Of a stretch of 64,000 bases of DNA, positions 53,632-63,468 are shown piece after piece. How positions within the stretch are numbered: the first letter of the stretch is position 1; each line of letters begins with the position of its first letter. Below the pieces are notes generated by a model that saw nothing but the letters and a program-made list of their open reading frames with translations, searched no databases and was not told the origin of the DNA. A program made the position numbers and the translations under genes. The stretch is from Marinobacter manganoxydans MnI7-9. Lineage in GTDB: Bacteria > Pseudomonadota > Gammaproteobacteria > Pseudomonadales > Oleiphilaceae. The stretch spans positions 1-64,000 of the forward strand of contig NZ_AGTR01000053.1 in the NCBI RefSeq assembly GCF_000235625.1, in the 5' to 3' direction.

Positions 53632-56600
53632 ATGAGACCGCAGCAATCACAGACGCCCGAGCTTGTCGATAGCCGGCAGGCGATTCGTGATTATTATCTC
53701 GCTGACGAGCACAAGGTTATCCACGAGATGATTGCTGGTGCCCAGTTGTCCCAGGCCGAGCGCGACGCCATTTCCGCTCGTGCGGCTGAACTGGTGCGCA
53801 GCGTTCGCAAGAATGCCAAGTCCACCATCATGGAAAAATTCCTGGCGGAGTATGGCCTGACGACCAAGGAAGGCGTTGCCCTGATGTGTCTGGCCGAGGC
53901 GCTGTTGCGCGTGCCTGACAACACCACCATCCACGAGCTGATCGAAGACAAGATCACCTCCGGTGCCTGGGGCACCCACGTGGGCAAGGCGTCCTCTGGG
54001 CTGATCAACACCGCCACCGTTGCCCTGCTGATGACCAGCAACCTGCTCAAGGATTCCGAGCGCAACACCGTGGGTGAAACCCTGCGCAAGCTGCTCAAGC
54101 GCTTCGGCGAGCCGGTTATCCGTACTGTGGCCGGTCAGGCGATGAAAGAGATGGGGCGACAGTTCGTTCTGGGTCGCGATATCGATGAAGCCCAGGATGA
54201 GGCCAAGGAATACATGGCCAAGGGTTACACCTATTCCTACGACATGCTGGGCGAAGCTGCCCGCACCGATGATGACGCCAAGCGTTATTACGACTCCTAC
54301 TCCAACGCCATCGACAGCATTGCCAAGGCGAGCAAGGGCGATGTCCGCAAGAACCCCGGCATCTCGGTCAAGCTCTCCGCCCTGCTGGCCCGTTACGAGT
54401 ACGGCAACAAAGAGCGGGTCATGAACGAGTTGCTGCCCCGGGCCCGCGAACTGGTCAAAAAGGCCGCGGCTGCGAATATGGGCTTCAATATCGATGCCGA
54501 GGAGCAGGATCGTCTGGATCTGTCTCTGGATGTGATTGAGGAGCTGGTGGCGGATCCCGAGCTTGCAGGCTGGGATGGCTTTGGCGTGGTTGTTCAGGCG
54601 TATGGCAAGCGCTCCTCTTTCGTACTCGACTGGCTCTACGGGCTGGCGGAGAAGTACGACCGCAAGTTCATGGTGCGTCTGGTGAAAGGCGCCTATTGGG
54701 ATGCTGAAATCAAGCGTGCCCAGGTTATGGGTCTGAACGGGTTCCCCGTGTTTACCCGCAAGGCCTGCAGTGACGTCTCTTTCCTGTCCTGCGCCACCAA
54801 GCTGTTGAACATGACGAACCGGATTTACCCACAGTTCGCCACCCACAACGCGCATTCGGTATCTGCCATTCTCGAAATGGCCAAGACCAAGGGTGTGGAC
54901 AACTACGAATTCCAGCGCCTCCACGGCATGGGCGAATCCCTGCACAATGAGGTTCTGAAGGTCAGTGGTGTGCCCTGTCGCATTTATGCGCCGGTTGGCC
55001 CGCACAAGGATCTTCTGGCGTACCTGGTGCGTCGTTTGTTGGAGAACGGTGCCAACAGCTCCTTCGTGAACCAGATTGTGGACAAGCGCATCACACCGGA
55101 AGAGATTGCCAAGGATCCGATTGTCAGCGTTGAGGAGATGGGCAATAACATTTCCAGCAAGGCGATCGTGCACCCGTTCAAGCTGTTTGGCGATCAGCGT
55201 CGCAACTCCAAAGGCTGGGATATTACCGATCCGGTCACGGTTAACGAGATCGAGAAAGGTCGCGGAGCCTACAAAGACTATCGCTGGAAAGGTGGTCCGC
55301 TGATTGCGGGTGAGGTGGCCGGTACCGAAATCCAGGTGGTACGTAACCCGGCCGATCCGGATGATCTGGTTGGCCACGTCACCCAGGCCTCCGATGCTGA
55401 TGTAGACACCGCGATTACCTCAGCGGCGGCCGCGTTCGAGAGCTGGTCCGCCAAATCGGCTGAAGAGCGTGCTGCCTGCGTTCGCAAGGTGGGCGACCTG
55501 TACGAGGAGAACTACGCCGAGTTGTTCGCGCTCACTACCCGTGAAGCGGGCAAATCCCTGCTGGATGCGGTTGCTGAGATCCGTGAAGCGGTCGATTTCT
55601 CACAGTACTACGCCAACGAGGCCATCCGCTATAAAGACAGCGGCGATGCCCGCGGCGTGATGTGTTGTATTTCGCCCTGGAACTTCCCGCTGGCGATCTT
55701 CTCCGGGCAGATTCTGGCCAACCTCGCGGCAGGTAACACCGTGGTGGCGAAGCCGGCTGAGCAGACATCCTTGCTGGCTATTCGCGCCGTGGAACTGATG
55801 CATCAGGCGGGTATCCCGAAGGATGCCATCCAGTTGGTGCCGGGTACCGGCGCAACCGTGGGTGCAGCCCTGACCTCCGATTCGCGGGTGAGCGGCGTGT
55901 GCTTTACCGGTTCTACCGCTACTGCCCAGCGCATTAACAAGGTCATGACCGAGAACATGGCGCCGGACGCGCCGCTGGTGGCAGAGACCGGTGGTCTGAA
56001 CGCGATGATCGTGGACTCCACGGCATTGCCGGAGCAGGTCGTCCGTGACGTGCTGGCGTCTTCGTTCCAGAGTGCCGGTCAGCGGTGTTCCGCCCTGCGT
56101 ATGCTCTATGTGCAGAGAGACATTGCCGATGGCCTTCTGGAAATGCTCTACGGTGCAATGGAAGAGCTCGGCATCGGCGATCCCTGGCTGCTGTCCACGG
56201 ATGTGGGCCCGGTGATCGACGAGAACGCCCGCAAGAAGATCGTGGACCACTGCGAGAAGTTCGAGCGCAACGGCAAGTTGCTGAAGAAAATGACAGTCCC
56301 CGAGAAAGGCCTGTTCGTTTCGCCGGCAGTTCTCAGCGTCAGTGGTATTGAGGAGCTGGAAGAAGAAATCTTCGGGCCAGTCCTGCACGTGGCCACGTTC
56401 GAGGCGAAGAACATCGACAAGGTGGTGGACGACATCAACGCCAAGGGCTACGGCCTGACGTTTGGCATCCACAGCCGTGTTGATCGCCGCGTCGAGCGTA
56501 TTACCAGCCGGATCAAGGTGGGTAACACCTATGTGAACCGCAACCAGATCGGTGCCATCGTGGGCTCCCAGCCATTCGGTGGTGAAGGCCTGTCTGGCAC

Positions 56601-57261
56601 CGGTCCAAAGGCCGGTGGTCCGCAGTACGTCCGTCGTTTCCTGAAAGGTGAAACGGTCGAGCGCGAGGCGGATTCGAACGCCAGGAAGGTGGATGCCAAG
56701 CAGTTGCAGAAGCTCATCGGGCAGCTGGACAAACTGAAGACGTCCAGGCCTGAAGCTCGTATGGACGCAATCCGGCCCATCTTTGGCAATGTTCCGGAGC
56801 CACTGGACGCTCACGTGGAAGCGCTACCCGGGCCAACGGGTGAGACCAACCGCCTGTCCAACCATGCCCGTGGCGTGGTGCTGTGTCTGGGACCGGACAA
56901 GGAAACCGCTCTGGAGCAGGCGGGTACCGCGTTGTCACAGGGCAACAAGGTGGTGGTGATTGCACCGGGCACCCAGGATGTGGTCGATCAAGCGAATAAG
57001 GCCGGGCTGCCGATTGTTGGCGCCGAGGGTCTGTTGGAGCCGGAAGCACTGGCAACCATCGATGGCTTCGAGGCGGTAGTCAGCTGTGGCGATCAGCCCC
57101 TGCTGAAAGCCTATCGCGAGGCACTGGCCAAGCGTGATGGTGCGTTGCTACCGCTGATCACTGAGCACACGCTGGATCAGCGATTTGTGATCGAACGCCA
57201 CCTATGTGTCGACACAACGGCCGCGGGCGGTAACGCCAGTCTGATTGCCGCCTCGGAATAA
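53632..57261 (+). CDS. putA: Bifunctional proline dehydrogenase / L-glutamate gamma-semialdehyde dehydrogenase PutA
   Basis: The 1209-residue enzyme oxidises proline to glutamate in two steps. Residues about 60-480 form the FAD-binding proline dehydrogenase barrel (GVKLSALLARYEYG-like segment, DAEEQDRLDLSLDVIEEL, KGAYWDAEIKRAQ). Residues about 560-1040 form the aldehyde dehydrogenase (CISPWNFPLAIFSGQ, AETGGLNAMIVD with catalytic Glu, SAGQRCSALR with catalytic Cys). A C-terminal ALDH-like domain follows. It has no ribbon-helix-helix DNA-binding domain at the N-terminus, so it cannot autoregulate like E. coli PutA. A terminator shared with pxpC follows. Confidence 0.95.
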   Translation: MRPQQSQTPELVDSRQAIRDYYLADEHKVIHEMIAGAQLSQAERDAISARAAELVRSVRKNAKSTIMEKFLAEYGLTTKEGVALMCLAEALLRVPDNTTIHELIEDKITSGAWGTHVGKASSGLINTATVALLMTSNLLKDSERNTVGETLRKLLKRFGEPVIRTVAGQAMKEMGRQFVLGRDIDEAQDEAKEYMAKGYTYSYDMLGEAARTDDDAKRYYDSYSNAIDSIAKASKGDVRKNPGISVKLSALLARYEYGNKERVMNELLPRARELVKKAAAANMGFNIDAEEQDRLDLSLDVIEELVADPELAGWDGFGVVVQAYGKRSSFVLDWLYGLAEKYDRKFMVRLVKGAYWDAEIKRAQVMGLNGFPVFTRKACSDVSFLSCATKLLNMTNRIYPQFATHNAHSVSAILEMAKTKGVDNYEFQRLHGMGESLHNEVLKVSGVPCRIYAPVGPHKDLLAYLVRRLLENGANSSFVNQIVDKRITPEEIAKDPIVSVEEMGNNISSKAIVHPFKLFGDQRRNSKGWDITDPVTVNEIEKGRGAYKDYRWKGGPLIAGEVAGTEIQVVRNPADPDDLVGHVTQASDADVDTAITSAAAAFESWSAKSAEERAACVRKVGDLYEENYAELFALTTREAGKSLLDAVAEIREAVDFSQYYANEAIRYKDSGDARGVMCCISPWNFPLAIFSGQILANLAAGNTVVAKPAEQTSLLAIRAVELMHQAGIPKDAIQLVPGTGATVGAALTSDSRVSGVCFTGSTATAQRINKVMTENMAPDAPLVAETGGLNAMIVDSTALPEQVVRDVLASSFQSAGQRCSALRMLYVQRDIADGLLEMLYGAMEELGIGDPWLLSTDVGPVIDENARKKIVDHCEKFERNGKLLKKMTVPEKGLFVSPAVLSVSGIEELEEEIFGPVLHVATFEAKNIDKVVDDINAKGYGLTFGIHSRVDRRVERITSRIKVGNTYVNRNQIGAIVGSQPFGGEGLSGTGPKAGGPQYVRRFLKGETVEREADSNARKVDAKQLQKLIGQLDKLKTSRPEARMDAIRPIFGNVPEPLDAHVEALPGPTGETNRLSNHARGVVLCLGPDKETALEQAGTALSQGNKVVVIAPGTQDVVDQANKAGLPIVGAEGLLEPEALATIDGFEAVVSCGDQPLLKAYREALAKRDGALLPLITEHTLDQRFVIERHLCVDTTAAGGNASLIAASE

Positions 57262-57282
57262 GCGGCGACAATCGGTGCAAAA

Positions 57283-57318
57283 CGCGCCCGGCGTCAGGTC
57301 TACCTGACGCCGGGCGCG
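57283..57318. terminator. Bidirectional terminator between putA and pxpC
   Basis: A 16-base perfect stem (57283-57298 with 57303-57318) and a 4-base loop TCTA that contains the last base of pxpC's stop codon. A TGTTTT tract follows on the plus strand and AAAA precedes it, so it works both ways for the convergent genes. Confidence 0.88.
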
Positions 57319-58238
57319 CCTGTTTTCAGTCTCTGGTTAAACAGCATTCGGCGGCCTTCGGCCTCGGCAACGTCCGAGAGGAAGAAGCTCACCGATGATC
57401 CCGGCCCACGCTGGGCCAGAAGGCCTGCATCCAGCGCGCTCAGGCAGCCGATTTTCGGGTAGCCGCCGATGGTTTGCCGGTCTTTCATCAGAACGATTGG
57501 CTGGCCATCTTTAGGCACCTGAATAGCTCCGTAGGCAATCCCTTCCGAAATAATCCCGTCCAGATCCGAATGAATCGCATCGCCCTTCAGGCGATAGCCC
57601 ATGCGATCAATATTCTGGCTGATTTCGTAATCGCACGAGAAAAACTTCTCCCGCTGAACTATAGAGAAGCTCCGATACTGATAGCCGGGAATAACCCCCA
57701 GGCGCAGGTGTTGTTGATAATCGGGGACTTCCGGCTCGGGAAGAAAAGCTTCAACAAACGATGCGTTTTTCTCAAACTCCAGCGTATCGCCCTTGGCCAG
57801 TTTCGCGCCTTTGCCATCCAGGCCGCCCAGGCCCTCGCGTGCCACGGTGGCGCAACTGCCAAGCTTCATGGCTGGCTTGAATCCGCCGCTGACCGCCAGG
57901 TAGGCCCGCAAGCCGCTCACAGGCGTGGTGAAGTCCAGTCTGTCGCCCTTATTGATGTGATGGGTGCGCCAGGGCGCAATGGCCTGATCGTTGATACGGG
58001 CGCCCAGATCGCCGCCGGTAATGGCAATGCAGGCCTCATGGTTCGCCTTCAGGCTGAACCTGCCAAAGGTGATTTCGATCTGTGGGGCATCGAGATCATT
58101 GCCCAGCAGGCGGTTCGCCCAGAAAAATGCAAACTCGTCCATGGGGCCGCCGGTGGTCACGCCCATATGCTGGTAGCCGTGGCGGCCGGCATCCTGAACA
58201 AGGGCCAGCATTCCGGGTTCGAGGACTTCAAAGCTCAT
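57300..58238 (-). CDS. pxpC: 5-oxoprolinase subunit PxpC
   Basis: The 312-residue subunit belongs to the KipA/biotin-dependent carboxyltransferase-like family. It has the start VLEPGMLALVQDAGRHGYQHMGVTTGGPMDEFAF and GGYPKIGCLSALDAGLLAQRGPG. With PxpA and PxpB it hydrolyses 5-oxoproline to glutamate using ATP. Its start overlaps pxpB by 11 bases. The C-terminal codons form the right arm of the terminator. Confidence 0.93.
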   Translation of the reverse strand: MSFEVLEPGMLALVQDAGRHGYQHMGVTTGGPMDEFAFFWANRLLGNDLDAPQIEITFGRFSLKANHEACIAITGGDLGARINDQAIAPWRTHHINKGDRLDFTTPVSGLRAYLAVSGGFKPAMKLGSCATVAREGLGGLDGKGAKLAKGDTLEFEKNASFVEAFLPEPEVPDYQQHLRLGVIPGYQYRSFSIVQREKFFSCDYEISQNIDRMGYRLKGDAIHSDLDGIISEGIAYGAIQVPKDGQPIVLMKDRQTIGGYPKIGCLSALDAGLLAQRGPGSSVSFFLSDVAEAEGRRMLFNQRLKTGAPGVR

Positions 58239-58920
58239 CGAGGTTGCCTCCCAGCTCCAGGAATTCGTCCCGGCTTATGGCGCGAAAGCGCACCTGATCG
58301 CCGACCTGTACCAGGGCCAGAGAGTCGCTGTCCCAATCCACCATTTTCTGCGGCGTGCGGCCAATGATTTGCCAGCCACCCGGTGTGCAGCTCGGGTAGA
58401 TTGCGGTTTGGGTGCCTGCGATACCGACGCTGCCGGTAGGGACTTTCAGTCGGGGCGTGGATTTCCGCGGAATGGCAATCCGTTCGTCGGTACTTCCCAG
58501 GTAGGCAAACCCCGGAGCGAAGCCGATGGCGTAGACCTGATAAAGCTGTTCACTGTGAATGCGAACGACCTCGTCCCGGGACAGGCCGGCATGCTCGCAG
58601 ACATCCTCCAGGTCCAGACCCACTTCGCGATCATAGTAGACGGGCAGCTCGACGATGCGGGCAGAGTCGCCCTCGGTGGAACCATCATCCTCGGAGTCGA
58701 TCGCTGCGCGCACCCTGCGGACGATGGCAAACCGGTCAGCCTGTTCCAGATCCCAGGTCACCAGAATTGAGGTGTATGAGGGGACCAGGTCAACAATGAG
58801 GTCGGACATGTCGCGCCGCAGCCGGTCCGTGGCCCGCTTGACCAGGCCTGCGGATTCCGCACCGATCTGGTCGCCAAAATACACCATGCAGGTGTTTTCG
58901 TTGACCGACTCGATCCTCAT
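58228..58920 (-). CDS. pxpB: 5-oxoprolinase subunit PxpB
   Basis: The 230-residue subunit is KipI-like, with VDLVPSYTSILVTWD, the conserved IYQVYAIGFAPGFAYLG-type segment (LYQVYAIGFAPGFAYLGS) and GSVGIAGTQTAIYP. It works with PxpC as the pair that activates or transfers during 5-oxoproline hydrolysis. Its ATG overlaps the stop of pxpA (ATGA), so translation is coupled. Confidence 0.93.
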   Translation of the reverse strand: MRIESVNENTCMVYFGDQIGAESAGLVKRATDRLRRDMSDLIVDLVPSYTSILVTWDLEQADRFAIVRRVRAAIDSEDDGSTEGDSARIVELPVYYDREVGLDLEDVCEHAGLSRDEVVRIHSEQLYQVYAIGFAPGFAYLGSTDERIAIPRKSTPRLKVPTGSVGIAGTQTAIYPSCTPGGWQIIGRTPQKMVDWDSDSLALVQVGDQVRFRAISRDEFLELGGNLDEL

Positions 58921-59651
58921 AGCGCTTCCACGACCTGTCGCATATGCCGTGCAGCGTCGACGGCATGGTAGCTGTCGCCGTGAATACAGATGGTATCGGC
59001 CTTGATCGGAATAGGTTTGCCCGAGATCGAGGTGACCGTTCCTTCGCGGATAATCTGGGTGACCTGCGCCTCAATGGCTTCGGTTGTCTCGTGCACGGCA
59101 CCACGAACCGACCGTTTTACCAGTCTGCCCTCGTCGCTGTAGGCGCGATCAGAGAACGCCTCGAACCAGACCTCGATACCATATTCGTCCGCGCGATCCT
59201 TGACCTGTTGCCAGTCCGGCGTTGCCATGACCACCAGGGGGCACTTTGGTGCGTAGGAGCGAACAGCGGACATAACCACGGACAAGGTGGTGTTATCGAC
59301 CATCATCCGGTTATACAGGGCGCCGTGGGGCTTCACGTAGGAGATGGAAGTGCCATGTACCTGGCAGATGCCGTTGAGCGCCGCCATCTGGTAAACCAGG
59401 ATAGCCTTGAGCTCGTCCGGGCGGCAGTCCATGTCCCGACGGCCGAAACCGAGCAGGTCCGGGTAGCCGGGGTGGGCGCCGATGGTAACGTTCTGGGCCA
59501 GGGCCAGCTTGACCGTGTGATCCATGGTCAGCGGGTCGGATGCGTGAAACCCGCAGGCAATACTGGCCATATCAATGTAGGGCATGACTTCGGCATCCAT
59601 GCCCTTGGTCCAGGTGCCGAAGCTCTCGCCCATGTCGCAGTTGAGTTTCAT
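58917..59651 (-). CDS. pxpA: 5-oxoprolinase subunit PxpA
   Basis: The 244-residue LamB/YcsF-family subunit starts MKLNCDMGESFGTW and carries SIACGFHASDPLTM, GAHPGYPDLLGFGRR and KPHGALYN. It is the ring-opening partner of PxpBC. It lies at the head of pxpABC, 31 bases downstream of the TRAP large permease gene, so uptake and breakdown are probably one operon (dctPQM-pxpABC). Confidence 0.94.
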   Translation of the reverse strand: MKLNCDMGESFGTWTKGMDAEVMPYIDMASIACGFHASDPLTMDHTVKLALAQNVTIGAHPGYPDLLGFGRRDMDCRPDELKAILVYQMAALNGICQVHGTSISYVKPHGALYNRMMVDNTTLSVVMSAVRSYAPKCPLVVMATPDWQQVKDRADEYGIEVWFEAFSDRAYSDEGRLVKRSVRGAVHETTEAIEAQVTQIIREGTVTSISGKPIPIKADTICIHGDSYHAVDAARHMRQVVEAL

Positions 59652-59682
59652 TGTGTACCTCCGAAAAACGTTGTGTCCTGCA

Positions 59683-60990
59683 TTATCCCTGGCTCATGGT
59701 CTGGGGCAGGTAGGTGACAATCTCAGGGAACCAGCCGATCAGGAAAAGTGCTGCCATGATCAGCAGGAAGAACGGCAGGGCTGCCCGGGCCACGTACAGT
59801 ATGTCTTTACCTGTCAGAGCCTGGATGACAAACAGGTTGAAGCCCACCGGGGGCGTAATCTGTGCCATCTCTACCACCAGCACAATAAAGATCCCGAACC
59901 AGAGCAAGTCGATGCCGGCCTGCTGAACCATCGGCATGACAACCGCCACGGTCAGAACCACAACCGAAATCCCGTCGAGGAAACAGCCAAGCAGGACGAA
60001 CAGCACTGTCAGGCCGATCAGCAGCTCGAACGGTGACAGGGACATGCTGCCGATCCAGGCAGCCAGCTCCCGCGGAATACCCAGGAAGCCCATGGCCAGG
60101 GTCAGAAAGTGGGCACCGACGAGAATCAGGCCGATCATGCAGGAGCTTTTCACAGCGCCCAACAGACTGTCCTTGAAACTCTGGATGCTGAGTGAACCGG
60201 TTGCGGCCGCGATGATCAGCGCGCCGAACACGCCCAGTGCAGCGGCTTCGGTTGGCGTGGCAAAACCGGTATAGATAGAACCGAGTACGAAAATGATCAG
60301 GCCAACGATCGGGAGCAGCATCTTCAGGGCCTTGATCTTGACCGAGAACGCCAGGTTTTCCTTTTTGGTGGTTGGCAGCTGATCTTTGTTGAGCTTGGCC
60401 CAGATCATGGTGTAGCCCATGAACATGGCAACCAGCATCAGGCCGGGCAGAGCACCGGCAATAAACAGGCGGCCAATGGAAACTTCCGCGGCCACGCCAT
60501 AAACAATCAGAATAATGGAGGGTGGAATCAACAGCCCCAGCGTGCCGGAGCCGGCCAGGGTGCCTACCGCCATCTTGTCGCTGTAACCCTGGGCCTTCAG
60601 TTCCGGCAGGGTCATTCGGCCAATGGTTGCGGCCGTGGCAGCTGAGGAGCCGGAAACTGCCGCAAAAATGCCACAGCTCAGAATATTCACATGGAGGAGC
60701 TTGCCGGGCAGTCCGCCCATCCAGGGCGCCAGACCCTTGAACAGATCCTCGGAAAGTCGGGTACGAAACAGAACCTCGCCCATCCAGATGAACATGGGCA
60801 GGGCCGTCAGGGACCAACTGGTGCTTGCGCCCCAGCTCGATGTGGCGAACAACAGGCCGATCTGATCATTGCCGGAGAGCAGCAGGCCCAGAATGCCGAC
60901 CCCAACCAGGGTCAGGGAGACCCACACGCCTACGGCGAGCATCAGGATCATCGCAACTGCCAGGACAATCGAGAGAAATGCGATATCCAT
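59683..60990 (-). CDS. dctM: TRAP transporter large permease (DctM)
   Basis: The 435-residue permease has about twelve helices and family motifs such as LPMFIWMGEVLFRTRLSEDLFKGLAPWMGGLPG (in outline), GSGTLGLLIPPSIILIVYG and the final NLFVIQALTGK. It forms the Na+-driven pore of a TRAP importer. It overlaps dctQ by 1 base (TAATG) and precedes pxpA. The cargo is inferred to be 5-oxoproline or a related glutamate derivative from its neighbours. Confidence 0.93.
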   Translation of the reverse strand: MDIAFLSIVLAVAMILMLAVGVWVSLTLVGVGILGLLLSGNDQIGLLFATSSWGASTSWSLTALPMFIWMGEVLFRTRLSEDLFKGLAPWMGGLPGKLLHVNILSCGIFAAVSGSSAATAATIGRMTLPELKAQGYSDKMAVGTLAGSGTLGLLIPPSIILIVYGVAAEVSIGRLFIAGALPGLMLVAMFMGYTMIWAKLNKDQLPTTKKENLAFSVKIKALKMLLPIVGLIIFVLGSIYTGFATPTEAAALGVFGALIIAAATGSLSIQSFKDSLLGAVKSSCMIGLILVGAHFLTLAMGFLGIPRELAAWIGSMSLSPFELLIGLTVLFVLLGCFLDGISVVVLTVAVVMPMVQQAGIDLLWFGIFIVLVVEMAQITPPVGFNLFVIQALTGKDILYVARAALPFFLLIMAALFLIGWFPEIVTYLPQTMSQG

Positions 60991-61508
60991 TACACTTCCT
61001 CCAGATTGATCTCGTCTTCATGCTGCTGGTAGGAAGGAGTGCGCTTGCGAATCACGGCAACCAGGTCGTCCAGGATGGCAATGTTGAGTGCCGTCATTCC
61101 CAGTGCAACCGGAACCTGCGGTATCCAGATGGGGATCGGGATATAGCCGTGGGACACCTCCTCGAAGATGTAGGATTCCCACACCATGTGCCAGCCATAG
61201 AACGTCATGTAGCAGGCGAGCCCGAACCCGAAAATGAGGACGACAAGCTCCTGCCAGAACCTTGGCCGTGCCGACCACTTCTGGATAACCAGGGTCACCC
61301 GGATATGGCCGCCGTTATGAAAGGTGTAGGCAAGACCGAAGAAGGTGGAGGCGGCAAGAGCCCAGCCGGACACGTCTTCCGCTGAGGGAATGATAAAGCC
61401 GAACAGGCGGCCCACGATCTGCGCCAGGATGACGACCATGATCAGGGCGATGCAGAAACCAGCAGCGTAACCGGATGCCAGATAAAATTTCTCTCGAAGA
61501 GAGTTCAT
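60990..61508 (-). CDS. dctQ: TRAP transporter small permease (DctQ)
   Basis: The 172-residue protein has four predicted helices and the DctQ pattern EDVSGWALAASTFFGLAYTFHNGGHIRVTLV. The ATG at 61508 is chosen because GGGAGG precedes it; an earlier ATG (61541) would begin in the hairpin upstream. It joins DctM as the membrane unit of the TRAP system. Confidence 0.9.
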   Translation of the reverse strand: MNSLREKFYLASGYAAGFCIALIMVVILAQIVGRLFGFIIPSAEDVSGWALAASTFFGLAYTFHNGGHIRVTLVIQKWSARPRFWQELVVLIFGFGLACYMTFYGWHMVWESYIFEEVSHGYIPIPIWIPQVPVALGMTALNIAILDDLVAVIRKRTPSYQQHEDEINLEEV

Positions 61509-61527
61509 AACGGATGCCTCCCGGAAC

Positions 61528-61551
61528 AGCCTCCTGAACACTCAGGAGGCT
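61528..61551 (-). terminator. Hairpin between dctP and dctQ
   Basis: A 10-base stem AGCCTCCTGA/TCAGGAGGCT with the loop ACAC lies between the binding-protein gene and the permease genes, with no T-run. It probably trims or stabilises the dctP message so that binding protein exceeds permease. Confidence 0.5.
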
Positions 61552-61567
61552 TCCGTTGAGTGAACTT

Positions 61568-62533
61568 TTAGCGGTAGTTGGACAGGATAGCGCCGACTTC
61601 CTCCGGTGCTTCCTGTTCCCACTCTTTCACCATGATGTCGCCGATCTTCTGGAGCTCGGCCATCAGTTCCTCAGACGGCTCGGAAACCGTGATGCCATTT
61701 TCCGCCAGAGTGGCGGTGTCTTCAGCGGCGGTCTTGCGAACGCCTTCCCAGCCTTTGGCCTCGGCCGCAGCGGCCGCATCCAGGATCACCTGGCGCTGTT
61801 CATCGCTCAGGCGACGGAAAGCACGCTTGTTGACGACCACAACGTTCTTGGGAATCCAGGCCTTGATATCGGTGTAGTGGGAAAGGTAATCCCAGGCCTG
61901 CCCGTTGGCGCCTGTCGACGGTGAGGTGATCATGGCATCAATAATGCCGGTGCTGAACGCCTGCGGGATCTCGGGCACCTGAACCGTTGTCGGGGTTGTG
62001 TTCATCAGGTCAGCGAGACGCGAAGTGGAAGGGCTGTAAGCCCGCATCTTCAGGCCTTGCAGGTCTTCCAGGGTGTTGACCGGGGCTTTGGTATACAGGC
62101 TCTGGGCGGGCCATGGCACGGTGTAAAGCAGGGTCATGCCTTCCTTGTCCAGCTGCTTTTCGATCTGGGGCTTGGCGGCTTCCCAGAGTCTTTTGGCATC
62201 TTCGAAGCTGGTTGCCAGGAACGGAATGTTGTCGTGTTTGAACACCGGATGGGTGTTGCCCATGATGCCGATGAAGATTTCACCCAGCTGCACCTGACCG
62301 GTTCTTACTGCCCGGGGAATTTCCGGGTGCTTGACCAGGGAGGCACCGGAATGAACGGTGATGGTGAGGTCACCATCGGTGCCGTTTTTAATGTCCTCGG
62401 CAAAACCGTAGGCAATCTGGGTAGGCAGGTTGGCATCGCCGTAAGGCGTTGGCATGTGCCATTGCTGAGCCTGAACGGATGAAGTCAGCAGCGCCCCGGT
62501 AACCAGGGTGGCTGTGGCGAGTTTTTTGAACAT
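61568..62533 (-). CDS. dctP: TRAP transporter substrate-binding protein (DctP)
   Basis: The 321-residue periplasmic protein has a signal peptide (residues 1-22, ending VQAQQ) and the TRAP-binding fold: GTDGDLTITVHSGASLVKHPEIPRAVRTGQVQLGEIF, in outline, and the ligand Arg region LQGLKMRAYSPS. It captures the substrate for DctQM. Its setting with pxpABC and a DUF1445 gene points to 5-oxoproline, glutamate or a similar acid; the sequence alone does not decide. Confidence 0.92.
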   Translation of the reverse strand: MFKKLATATLVTGALLTSSVQAQQWHMPTPYGDANLPTQIAYGFAEDIKNGTDGDLTITVHSGASLVKHPEIPRAVRTGQVQLGEIFIGIMGNTHPVFKHDNIPFLATSFEDAKRLWEAAKPQIEKQLDKEGMTLLYTVPWPAQSLYTKAPVNTLEDLQGLKMRAYSPSTSRLADLMNTTPTTVQVPEIPQAFSTGIIDAMITSPSTGANGQAWDYLSHYTDIKAWIPKNVVVVNKRAFRRLSDEQRQVILDAAAAAEAKGWEGVRKTAAEDTATLAENGITVSEPSEELMAELQKIGDIMVKEWEQEAPEEVGAILSNYR

Positions 62534-62584
62534 AACGAATCTCCCGTGTTTCTGTTTTTTTATCGTTTCAGTTGAACGGCGGCT

Positions 62585-63400
62585 TCAGAGTACCGCCAGT
62601 TCTTCATTCAGCCGCTCGGTAAGCAGCATTTTTCCCGGTACATGGGTTATTGCGAAAGGCAGGCGAGCGTTCTCGAGGGCCAGTTGCGGGGTAACCCCGC
62701 AGGCCCAGAACAGCGGAAGCTCGCCCGGCCTGATCGTTACCGGATCTCCAAAATCAGGCTGGTTAACGTCCTGGATGCCAATGAGCGCCGGATCGCCGAT
62801 GTGAACCGGTGCACCGTGGGCCTTTGGCAGGCGGGTCGTGATCTGTATCGCGCGGATGGCATCCGCACCGTTGAACGGGCGCATGGAAACCACCATGTTG
62901 CCGCTGAACCGGCCCGCGGGCCGGGTAGCGATGTTCGAGCGGAACATGGAAACGTTCCGCCCTTCGTCCACGTTCCGGACTGAGAGGCCGGCCCTGATCA
63001 GGGCATCTTCAAACGAGAACGAGCAACCCAGGACAAAGGTCACCAGGTCGTCCTGCCAGAGGCTTTTGAGATCCGTGACTTTCTCCGCCCGCTCGCCATT
63101 CCGGAATACCTGGTATTCAGGTACATCGGTCCGGATATCCAGATCGTGCCCCAGGTCGGGAAGGGCCGGATCCCCGGGTTGAGACATGCCGATCAGGGGG
63201 CAGGCAACCGGGTTATTCTGACAGTATAGGAGAAAATCTCCGGCCCATTCGGACGGCAGGATGACCACGTTCCCCTGGAGCAGGCTGTTGGCCTGGCCAC
63301 TTGTAGGCGCTGTGTGGTCGCCCGAACGAATGCGAGCGCGTAATTCTGAGGCCTGATCAAGCAGGTTGTTCTTGAAATCGGAATACGCACCGGTGTGCAT
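62585..63400 (-). CDS. DUF1445 protein, D-glutamate cyclase-like putative hydro-lyase (YcsI family)
   Basis: The 271-residue protein belongs to the DUF1445 family (B. subtilis YcsI), with [30 protein letters not shown] (in outline), [18 protein letters not shown] and the C-terminal [24 protein letters not shown] related domain in the mammalian D-glutamate cyclase turns D-glutamate into 5-oxo-D-proline. YcsI is encoded with KipI/KipA/YcsF homologues in Bacillus, as here with PxpB/PxpC/PxpA. A role in feeding or sensing 5-oxoproline is likely, but the reaction of the bacterial protein is an inference. Confidence 0.85.
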   Translation of the reverse strand: MHTGAYSDFKNNLLDQASELRARIRSGDHTAPTSGQANSLLQGNVVILPSEWAGDFLLYCQNNPVACPLIGMSQPGDPALPDLGHDLDIRTDVPEYQVFRNGERAEKVTDLKSLWQDDLVTFVLGCSFSFEDALIRAGLSVRNVDEGRNVSMFRSNIATRPAGRFSGNMVVSMRPFNGADAIRAIQITTRLPKAHGAPVHIGDPALIGIQDVNQPDFGDPVTIRPGELPLFWACGVTPQLALENARLPFAITHVPGKMLLTERLNEELAVL

Positions 63401-63468
63401 GACGGTAACCCCTGATTGAAATTGTCTTTTACAACTAAATTTCAGGGTATACCGGCTGGTGAAAAAGT

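Noticed and set aside
53632-53780. Ribbon-helix-helix DNA-binding domain in PutA
   Set aside because: The N-terminus goes straight into the proline dehydrogenase arm region, with no such domain, so autoregulation by PutA is not claimed.
53647-55377. 576-codon minus-strand frame opposite putA
   Set aside because: PutA motifs are complete on the plus strand; this is a GC-driven shadow.
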